Shown in pieces: positions 58,339 through 64,000 of a stretch of DNA of 64,000 bases. Made by a program: the position numbers and the translations under genes. A model generated the notes under the pieces. The model was not told the DNA's origin. It was given only the letters and a program-made list of their open reading frames with translations, and searched no databases. This DNA is from Erwinia billingiae Eb661 (GTDB lineage Bacteria; Pseudomonadota; Gammaproteobacteria; Enterobacterales; Enterobacteriaceae), in the NCBI RefSeq assembly GCF_000196615.1, contig NC_014306.1, positions 682,001 to 746,000 on the forward strand. Reading direction: 5' to 3'. How positions within the stretch are numbered: the first letter of the stretch is position 1; every line of letters starts with the position of its first letter.

Positions 58339-58439
58339 AGGGAGAGAGGGGGGAACACAAAGACGCCGTAAACCCATCCCTGGGGGCTCAGCGGCGACAT
58401 CCCTGTCGCCGATGCTTTGCTTTTCCCCCCTCTCTCCCT
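58339..58439 (-). repeat. Nested palindrome A, copy 1
   Basis: Perfect 17-bp outer arms AGGGAGAGAGGGGGGAA (58339-58355) and its complement (58423-58439) enclose a small hairpin GGCGACA-TCCC-TGTCGCC (58393-58410). Read on the minus strand its core CAGGGATGGGTTTACGGCGTC-like segment is shared with palindrome B, so A and B are relatives in opposite orientation. Confidence 0.85.
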
Positions 58440-58620
58440 TCCCCTCAAGCTTCAATGTAGAATGGTCGATTGTGGACGCACAGGTCAAAACCCCGCTGAG
58501 TTCACCCTATGTATCCACCAAACCCCATTTGATTTTGACCCGTGCGTCCCCGGCCCCCATTTGATTTTGACCCGTGTGTCCACCGGCCCCACCCACAACG
58601 TCACTGCTTGTGGGTGGCGG

Positions 58621-58712
58621 CATAGAGCGCGTTAGCCGGGTGTCTGCGGCAGGGATGCCGCAGCCAAGCCTCCATGGATGGATTTACGGCGCCCCGGATA
58701 ACGCGCTCTATG
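58621..58712 (+). repeat. Nested palindrome B, copy 1
   Basis: Outer arms CATAGAGCGCGTTAGCCGGG and CCCGGATAACGCGCTCTATG pair at 19 of 20 positions and enclose a hairpin TGCGGCA-GGGA-TGCCGCA (58645-58662), followed by GGATGGATTTACGGCG. The 7-bp stem and 4-nt loop equal those in palindrome A. Confidence 0.88.
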
Positions 58713-58786
58713 TTGACGCCGAACCACTGAAGCTGCTTTTGACCTGTGTGTTAGGGAAGTCGTCTGGATGTTTCGGTGTTTTGCTC

Positions 58787-58887
58787 AGGGAGAGAGGGGG
58801 GAACACAAAGACGCCGTAGACCCATCCCTGGGGGCTCAGCGGCGACATCCCTGTCGCCGATGCTTTGCTTTTCCCCCCTCTCTCCCT
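58787..58887 (-). repeat. Nested palindrome A, copy 2
   Basis: It has the same 17-bp perfect outer arms (58787-58803, 58871-58887) and inner hairpin (58841-58858) as copy 1, with spacing unchanged. Confidence 0.85.
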
Positions 58888-59036
58888 TCCCCTCAAGCTT
58901 CAGTGTTGAATGGTCGATTGTGGACACACAGGTCAAAACCCCGCTGAGTTCATCCCATGCGTTTACCAAACTTCATTTGATTTTGACCCGTGCGTCCACT
59001 GGCCCCATCCACAACGTCAATGCTTGTGGGTGGCGG

Positions 59037-59128
59037 CATAGAGCGCATTAGCCGGGTGTCTGCGGCAGGGATGCCGCAGCCAAGCCTCCAGGGATGGATT
59101 TACGGCGTCCCGGATAACGCGCTCTATG
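59037..59128 (+). repeat. Nested palindrome B, copy 2
   Basis: Outer arms lie at 59037-59056 and 59109-59128, with the inner hairpin at 59061-59078. The length is identical to copy 1 (92 bp), with G-to-A in the left arm. Downstream, 59153-59346 carries two more TTTTGACC motifs and no gene before leuC. Confidence 0.88.
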
Positions 59129-59346
59129 CTGACGCCTTATCGCCGGAGCGGGTTTTGACCTTTGCATCCGCCCTTTAGGTTTTGACCTTAAGGCCCACAA
59201 CCCCACCCGTGATGCACGTTTCGTCACGCTATCCTTTCCCGGATGGAATCATTACCGCCGTGATTCCATGACATACTCTGCTGATTAATTCCTCGCCAAT
59301 GACGCTGAATTTTCCCTTTCACCGTGATTATATTTTGGACGCAGAT

Positions 59347-60783
59347 ATGTCGAATAAAACGCTGTATGAAAAGTTAATTGATACGCACGTGGTGCGTGAA
59401 CTGGATAACGACGGCCACGTTTTACTCTATATCGACCGCTCAATTCTCAATGAATATACCAGCCCGCAAGCCTTCAGCGGCCTGCGCGAAAGCGGCCGTG
59501 GGGTGCGCCATCCTGAGAATATTTTGCTCAACGTCGATCATGTGAACCCCACCCGACCGACGCGCGATGCGGAAATGACCGATGCCGGCGGCCAGCTGCA
59601 GGTCGATTATTTTCGCCAAAACGCCGCGGATTTCGGCATCGAACTGTTTGATGTGATGGACCCACGACAGGGCATTGAACATGTGGTGGCCCATGAACAG
59701 GGCATGGTGATGCCGGGCATGGTTATTGCCGCCGGCGACAGCCACACCACAACCTATGGCGCGTTTGGCGCGCTGGGGTTTGGCATCGGCACCTCAGAAA
59801 TTGAACACCTGCTGGCCACGCAAACCTTGGTCTATCGCAGACTGAAAACCATGCGGGTGACGGTCACCGGCCTGCTGCCCTATGCCTGTACCGCCAAAGA
59901 CATCATCCTCGACCTGCTGGGGAAAATCAGCGCCTCAGGGGCGACCGGCTACGCGATTGAATTTGACGGCGACGCGATCGACGACCTGAGCATGGAAGGG
60001 CGGATGACGCTGTGCAATATGGCGGTGGAAGCCGGCGCGCGCGGGGCGATTATCGCGCCGGACCAAAAAGTCTTCGACTATATTACGGGCAAACCGCAGA
60101 TGCCGACCGGCGCGCTATGGCAACAGGCGCTGGCCGAATGGTCACAACTGCGCAGCGATCCGCTGGCGGTATTCGATAAAACCGTGCAGATCGACTGCAG
60201 CGAACTGGATCCGAAAGTGACCTGGGGCATCAGCCCGGATCAAACCAGCCCGATCGGTGGCGCGGTGCCGGATCCGGAACAGGAGACCGACCTGATTAAG
60301 CAACAGGCGATCCGCAAAGCGCTGCAGTATATGGGACTGATGGCCGGCACGCCGCTGCGGGAAATCCCCATTACCCATGCCTTTATTGGCTCCTGTACTA
60401 ACGGCCGTATTGAGGATCTTCGCTCGGCGGCAGCGGTGCTTCAGGGCCGCAAAATCGCCAGCCACGTGCGCGGAATTATCGTTCCGGGATCGAGCCAGGT
60501 GCGCCGACAGGCGGAAGCGGAAGGGCTGGCGCAGCAGTTTCTCGATGCCGGATTTGAATGGCGGCAGTCGGGCTGTTCAATGTGCCTGGCGATGAATGAG
60601 GATGTGCTGGCACCCGGCGATCGTTGCGCCTCCGGCACCAACCGCAATTTTCCTGGCCGCCAGGGCGTCGGGGCCAGAACACATCTGATGAGCCCGGCGA
60701 TGGTGGCGGCAGCGGCAATCAGCGGCCACCTTGAAGATGTGCGCACAATGCTTAACGCAGGGGGAAATAATGGAAGCATTTGA
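59347..60783 (+). CDS. leuC: LeuC-like 3-isopropylmalate dehydratase large subunit (paralogue type)
   Basis: This 478-residue aconitase-family subunit has the [4Fe-4S] cysteines in GSCTNGRIEDLR (about 348) and SGCSMCLAMN (about 412-415), DSHTTTYGAFGALGFGIGTS (about 131) and NFPGRQG. It could isomerise isopropylmalate or dehydrate a related malate such as citramalate. It is not beside leuA and leuB but starts a leuC-leuD-hydrolase-LysR cluster, so I suspect a second copy with another role. I start it at ATG 59347 (MSNKTLYEKLIDTHVV). Confidence 0.9.
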   Translation: MSNKTLYEKLIDTHVVRELDNDGHVLLYIDRSILNEYTSPQAFSGLRESGRGVRHPENILLNVDHVNPTRPTRDAEMTDAGGQLQVDYFRQNAADFGIELFDVMDPRQGIEHVVAHEQGMVMPGMVIAAGDSHTTTYGAFGALGFGIGTSEIEHLLATQTLVYRRLKTMRVTVTGLLPYACTAKDIILDLLGKISASGATGYAIEFDGDAIDDLSMEGRMTLCNMAVEAGARGAIIAPDQKVFDYITGKPQMPTGALWQQALAEWSQLRSDPLAVFDKTVQIDCSELDPKVTWGISPDQTSPIGGAVPDPEQETDLIKQQAIRKALQYMGLMAGTPLREIPITHAFIGSCTNGRIEDLRSAAAVLQGRKIASHVRGIIVPGSSQVRRQAEAEGLAQQFLDAGFEWRQSGCSMCLAMNEDVLAPGDRCASGTNRNFPGRQGVGARTHLMSPAMVAAAAISGHLEDVRTMLNAGGNNGSI

Positions 60784-61411
60784 TCGGGTCAGCGGCATCC
60801 TCGCGCCGTTACTGGAAGCGAACATCGATACCGATGTCATTATGCCGAAACAGTTTCTGAAAGGGATCGATCGTCAGGGACTGGATAAAGGGGTGTTTTT
60901 CGATCGGCGCTTTACCGTCGATGGCGAACTGAATCCGGACTTTATTCTCAATCAGCCGGGCTGGCAGGGCGCGTCCTTTCTGCTGGTCGGGCCGAATTTC
61001 GGCTGCGGATCCAGCCGTGAACATGCGGTGTGGGGATTACGCCAGCTGGGGATCCGCGCGCTGATCGGCACCAGCTTTGCCGGGATCTTCAACGATAACT
61101 GCCAGAACAATGGTGTGCTGACCGTGTCGCTGGACGACAGCAGCTTCGGACGCCTGAGCCAGCTGGCGGTTAACCCGGACAGTAACCGCATCACCGTCTC
61201 GCTGGAAACCTGCGAAATCACCGCCGGTACAGAAACCCTGCCGTTTTCGGTCAGCGCCCTGAAGCGGGAAATGCTCGCCGGTGGCGAAGATGCGATTGGC
61301 TGGACGCTGCAATACCTCTCCGCCATTGAGCAGTTTGAAGCGCAGCATTATGGCCAGAAACCCTGGCTGAAGCGTCCGGCCGCCAGCCAGAGCGCCGGGA
61401 GGAATGGATGA
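60770..61411 (+). CDS. leuD: LeuD-like 3-isopropylmalate dehydratase small subunit (paralogue type)
   Basis: The 213-residue swivel-domain subunit has ANIDTDVIMPKQFLKGIDRQ (about 17-36) and NFGCGSSREHAVWGL (about 74). It partners the large subunit encoded upstream, whose 3' end it overlaps by 14 bp. The start is ATG 60770 with GGGGAAA just upstream. It ends in a short variable tail (RPAASQSAGRNG). Salmonella newD is a known alternative LeuD-like subunit; whether this is comparable is not shown by the sequence. Confidence 0.9.
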   Translation: MEAFDRVSGILAPLLEANIDTDVIMPKQFLKGIDRQGLDKGVFFDRRFTVDGELNPDFILNQPGWQGASFLLVGPNFGCGSSREHAVWGLRQLGIRALIGTSFAGIFNDNCQNNGVLTVSLDDSSFGRLSQLAVNPDSNRITVSLETCEITAGTETLPFSVSALKREMLAGGEDAIGWTLQYLSAIEQFEAQHYGQKPWLKRPAASQSAGRNG

Positions 61412-62322
61412 TTGCCCGTGCCGAACGCGGCGATTCGCCGTTTGTGCCGGGCTTCAGGCTGCACGATGTCACCCTTGAGAGTGGCATCACGCTCAGAGTG
61501 GCAATTGGCGGCGACGGCCCGCCGCTGTTGATGCTGCACGGCCATCCGCAGAATCATATCAGCTGGCGCAAAGTGGCCCCGACGCTGGCGAAAACCCACA
61601 CGGTGATCCTGCCGGATCTGCGCGGTTACGGCGACAGCGACAAGCCCGCCAGCGATCAACAGCATCGTCCCTATTCGAAACGGGTGATGGCGCAGGATCT
61701 GGTGCAGCTGATGGCGGGGCTGGGCCACCCGACCTTTGCCTTTGTCGGCCACGATCGCGGCGCGCGGGTGGGACATCGGCTGGCGCTGGATCATCCGCAA
61801 CGCGTCACCTGCTGTACCTTTGTTGATATCGCGCCGACCGCCACCATGTACGCCCTGACCAATCAGGCCTTTGCCACCCGCTATTTCTGGTGGTTTTTGC
61901 TGATCCAGCCGACGCCGGTGCCGGAAACGCTGATCCTGCACGATCCTGAATTTTTCCTGCGCAAACATATCGACGGACATCTCAAAACTCCGGGAGCGAT
62001 GTCGGAAGCGGTGTTCCAGGACTACCTGCGCTGTTATCAGCATCCGCAGATGGTTCATGCGGTGTGCGAAGACTATCGCGCGGCGGCGACCCTTGATTTG
62101 GAGGATGACGCGGCCGACAGCGAGAACCGCATCCGCTGCCCGTTGCAGCTGTTGTGGGGTGAAAAGGGCACCGTCGGCCAGCTGTTCGACGTGCTGGCGA
62201 CCTGGCGCGAGAAGGCGCTCAACGTGCAGGGCGAAGCGTTGCCCTGTGGCCATTCGCCGCAGGAAGAGATCGCGGATCTCTTTTTGCAGAAACTTCAGCC
62301 CTTCCTGAAAACAGTGCTATAA
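61408..62322 (+). CDS. Alpha/beta hydrolase, haloacetate dehalogenase / epoxide hydrolase-like
   Basis: This 304-residue enzyme has LLMLHGHPQNHISWRKVAPT (oxyanion region, about 36-55), DLRGYGDSDKP and the nucleophile elbow VGHDRGARVGHRLALDHP (Asp about 116), with a late CGHSPQEE histidine (about 278). The Asp nucleophile and DRGAR context resemble fluoroacetate dehalogenase and epoxide hydrolases. Its natural substrate is unknown. It overlaps leuD by 4 bp, so it probably works in the same pathway. Confidence 0.87.
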   Translation: MIARAERGDSPFVPGFRLHDVTLESGITLRVAIGGDGPPLLMLHGHPQNHISWRKVAPTLAKTHTVILPDLRGYGDSDKPASDQQHRPYSKRVMAQDLVQLMAGLGHPTFAFVGHDRGARVGHRLALDHPQRVTCCTFVDIAPTATMYALTNQAFATRYFWWFLLIQPTPVPETLILHDPEFFLRKHIDGHLKTPGAMSEAVFQDYLRCYQHPQMVHAVCEDYRAAATLDLEDDAADSENRIRCPLQLLWGEKGTVGQLFDVLATWREKALNVQGEALPCGHSPQEEIADLFLQKLQPFLKTVL

Positions 62323-62353
62323 AACCCTATTATTCCTTCTGTTTTTGGTGACG

Positions 62354-63304
62354 ATGAAAACCCCTTCCGCCGGAAAAAATCTCCGCCAGCCTGTTGAGGG
62401 CTGGCCTTCCATTGACGATCTGTCGGTGTTTGTCACCGTGGCGCGCAACGGCGGTTTCGCCCGCGCGGCACAGGAGCTGGGGCTGTCGCCGTCCACCATC
62501 AGCAAGCGGATTGCCATGCTGGAAAAGCAGCTGGATATCCGGCTGTTCTTCCGCAATAACCGCAGCATGCGCTTGACCGCCGAAGGGGAAATTGCGCTGG
62601 AAGGAGCGATGCAAATTGTCAGCGGCGTCGGCGATTTTGTCAGCGACCTTAACGGGCTGCGCGGCGCGGTGACCGGCAATATCACCCTCAGCTGCTCGTT
62701 TGGTTTTGGTCACGAATATATGGCGGATGCCCTGTCCGACCTGATGAACCTGCATAACGGGCTGAACGTGAAGCTGATGCTCAGTGACAGGGAAGTGAAT
62801 CTGGTGGACGAAGGGATCGACATCGAGATCCACGTCGGCGATGAAATCAACGATCTCTATATCGCCCGGCAGCTGGCGGCTAACCGCCGGATCCTGTGCG
62901 CCTCACCGGACTATCTGCGTCAGGCTGGCGTACCGACATCGCTGGATGATTTGCGACAGCATGACTGCCTGATTATTCAGGAAAGAAGCGCGGCATTCGG
63001 CAACTGGGCGCTGACCAACGGCGAGGACAGTATTGTCTGCCGGGTCAACAGTCAGCATTCGTCCAACAGCGGCAGCGTGGTGCTGGCCTGGGCGCTGCGC
63101 GGACAAGGGATTGTGCTGCGATCGGCGTGGGACGTGGCGAAGCATCTGGCCAGCGGCGAGCTGGTGCAGATCCTGCCAGCGTGGTATCAGCAGGCGAATA
63201 TCTGGGCGGTCTATACCCAACGTTCCTCCCACTCACTGCGGATTAAAACCTGTATCGATTTTCTCAGCGACTACTTTGCTCAACGGTTGCCCGCGCCGCG
63301 ATAA
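62354..63304 (+). CDS. LysR-family transcriptional regulator
   Basis: This 316-residue LTTR has an HTH of the usual form (LSVFVTVARNGGFARAAQEL, STISKRIAMLEKQLDIRLFF) and an effector domain from about 105 (GAVTGNITLSCSFGFGHEYM). It starts about 30 bp after the hydrolase in the same direction, so it may be co-transcribed with and regulate the leuC-leuD-hydrolase cluster. ATG 62354 and GTG 62348 are both possible starts. Confidence 0.9.
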   Translation: MKTPSAGKNLRQPVEGWPSIDDLSVFVTVARNGGFARAAQELGLSPSTISKRIAMLEKQLDIRLFFRNNRSMRLTAEGEIALEGAMQIVSGVGDFVSDLNGLRGAVTGNITLSCSFGFGHEYMADALSDLMNLHNGLNVKLMLSDREVNLVDEGIDIEIHVGDEINDLYIARQLAANRRILCASPDYLRQAGVPTSLDDLRQHDCLIIQERSAAFGNWALTNGEDSIVCRVNSQHSSNSGSVVLAWALRGQGIVLRSAWDVAKHLASGELVQILPAWYQQANIWAVYTQRSSHSLRIKTCIDFLSDYFAQRLPAPR

Positions 63305-63320
63305 ACGACGGTGGAAGAAC

Positions 63321-63339
63321 AGGGGAGCCAGGCTCCCCT
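63321..63339 (-). terminator. Hairpin between the LysR gene and the ABC gene
   Basis: AGGGGAGCC and GGCTCCCCT pair over a single base between two convergent 3' ends. The flanking T-runs are weak. Confidence 0.65.
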
Positions 63340-63344
63340 ATCGG

Positions 63345-64000
63345 TTACTTGCTGTTTTTGGTCATAAATTCGGTGTAGTTCTCAGGGGTAATGGTCTGGT
63401 ACGGGATCCAGATGGTGCTTTCAACTTTCTCACCGGCGAGCATTTTCTTCGCCGTCTGCACCGCGCCCATGCCCTGACCGGCCGCGTCCTGGAAGATGGT
63501 CAGCGACAGCTTGCCGGATTTCACAAAGCGCAGCGCATCGGGCGTGCCGTCGATGCCAGCGACCAGCACATCTTTTTTGCCCGCCTGTTGCAGCGCCATG
63601 ATCGCGCCAATCGCCATTTCGTCATTGTTGGCGGCAATCGCATCAATCTTGTCGCCGTTCAGCAACCAGCCGGAGGTGACATCCACCGCCTCGTTACGCA
63701 TCCACTGCGCGGACTGCTTCTCAACCACCTTCATATCCTTATATTTGGCGATCACCTCTTCGGTGGCCTTGGTACGCTGACGGGCTTCTTCCGCCGACAG
63801 CGCGCCCATCAAAATCGCCACGTTGCCTTTGTAGTTCATCTTTTTCGCCAGCGCTTCCATCTCCATTTTGCCGCCGAGTTCCGAGTCTGAACCGACATAG
63901 GCCATATTGGCGCTCAGCGGAATTTCCGGCTTACGGTTGACGAAAATCAACGGGATTTTGGCGCGGCTGGCGGCTTCCATCATCGGCTTCACCGCCTGGG
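63345..64000 (-). CDS. Sugar ABC transporter substrate-binding protein, partial
   Basis: The frame is open to the right edge, so about 218 C-terminal residues are present and the signal peptide lies outside. It is a ribose-type periplasmic-binding-protein fold (AVKPMMEAASRAKIPLIFVN, YVGSDSELGGKMEMEALAKK, AIAANNDEMAIGAIMALQQA, VAGIDGTPDALRFVKSG). Sugars or cyclitols are the usual ligands of this group; the exact one cannot be told. Permease and ATPase genes would be expected nearby on the minus strand, but downstream of its stop there is none in the window. Confidence 0.9.
   Translation of the reverse strand, partial: QAVKPMMEAASRAKIPLIFVNRKPEIPLSANMAYVGSDSELGGKMEMEALAKKMNYKGNVAILMGALSAEEARQRTKATEEVIAKYKDMKVVEKQSAQWMRNEAVDVTSGWLLNGDKIDAIAANNDEMAIGAIMALQQAGKKDVLVAGIDGTPDALRFVKSGKLSLTIFQDAAGQGMGAVQTAKKMLAGEKVESTIWIPYQTITPENYTEFMTKNSK

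Larger units (their letters stand above)
58289..58736 (+). repeat. Composite palindromic repeat unit 1 (448 bp)
   Basis: It begins at a TTTTGACC motif and ends where the next unit begins with TTTTGACC at 58737. It contains palindrome A (58339-58439), a reverse GGTCAAAA motif ending at 58490, two further forward TTTTGACC motifs (58533, 58565) and palindrome B (58621-58712). Compared with unit 2 it has an extra 32 bp duplicating one TTTTGACCCGTG segment. No coding sequence is supported; the short open frames in it read through palindromes. Confidence 0.88.
58737..59152 (+). repeat. Composite palindromic repeat unit 2 (416 bp)
   Basis: This is a direct tandem copy of unit 1 with scattered substitutions and without the 32-bp internal duplication. 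It ends at another TTTTGACC (59153). The TTTTGACC...GGTCAAAA sub-element is exactly 202 bp in both units (58289-58490 and 58737-58938). Confidence 0.88.

Noticed and set aside
58289-59152. CRISPR array
   Set aside because: There are only two long units of over 400 bp with internal palindromes; there are no short repeats with unique spacers and no cas genes.
58260-59178. Several short open frames on both strands in the deoX-leuC spacer
   Set aside because: They read through the palindromic units and repeat in both copies because the DNA is repeated; none has a convincing ribosome site or protein-like composition.

Overview
The window is chromosomal DNA of an enterobacterium, most likely an Erwiniaceae member (Erwinia/Pantoea-like). 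This is inferred from strongly E. coli-like housekeeping proteins in partly conserved E. coli gene order (prfC-osmY-ytjA-yjjU-yjjV-deoCABD-yjjJ-ytjB-serB-radA-nadR-ettA) joined to a large type VI secretion (T6SS) island. Species assignment is inference; no rRNA or tRNA genes were seen.

Region 1 (1-30.8 kb) is a T6SS locus cut at its left edge inside tssM. Core genes are tagF, tssA, tssB, tssC, hcp, tagH (FHA), pppA, a secreted protein of unknown function, tagJ, tssE, tssF, tssG, tssH (clpV), ppkA and vgrG. The kinase PpkA, phosphatase PppA, FHA protein TagH and TagF together suggest post-translational threonine-phosphorylation control. Two variable AT-rich cargo islands interrupt the GC-rich core. 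The first (5.4-10.3 kb) follows hcp and holds a peptidoglycan-binding/muramidase effector followed by a row of small exported proteins, including three LprI-like (DUF1311) lysozyme-inhibitor relatives, one a truncated recent duplicate. The second (24.7-30.8 kb) holds an Eag-type chaperone, a PAAR-Rhs effector with a prePAAR motif and an AHH-nuclease C-terminus, a putative immunity gene, and debris of earlier rhs/immunity modules.

Region 2 (31-37.8 kb) holds yghU, a tag-type DNA glycosylase, prfC, osmY, ytjA, yjjU and yjjV. Region 3 (37.8-42.4 kb) is the deoCABD nucleoside-catabolism operon, with a readable control region of two DeoR-like operators and two CRP sites 52 bp apart around a CytR-like site. 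Region 4 (42.5-53.3 kb) holds the HipA-like yjjJ preceded by 12-bp tandem repeats, ytjB, serB, radA, nadR, a divergent oxidoreductase/LysR pair, ettA and a 2-hydroxyacid dehydrogenase.

Region 5 (53.3-58.3 kb) is a deoxyribose-use locus: a DeoR-like repressor and a second deoxyribose-phosphate aldolase on the minus strand, divergent from deoK-deoP-deoX. The divergent spacer carries DeoR-like operators resembling those of deoCABD, so the two loci probably form one regulon. Region 6 (58.3-59.2 kb) is a non-coding tandem array of two ~430-bp units built from nested palindromes, family not recognised. Region 7 (59.3-64 kb) holds leuC/leuD paralogues, an alpha/beta hydrolase, a LysR regulator and the 3' part of a sugar-binding ABC protein that runs off the right edge.
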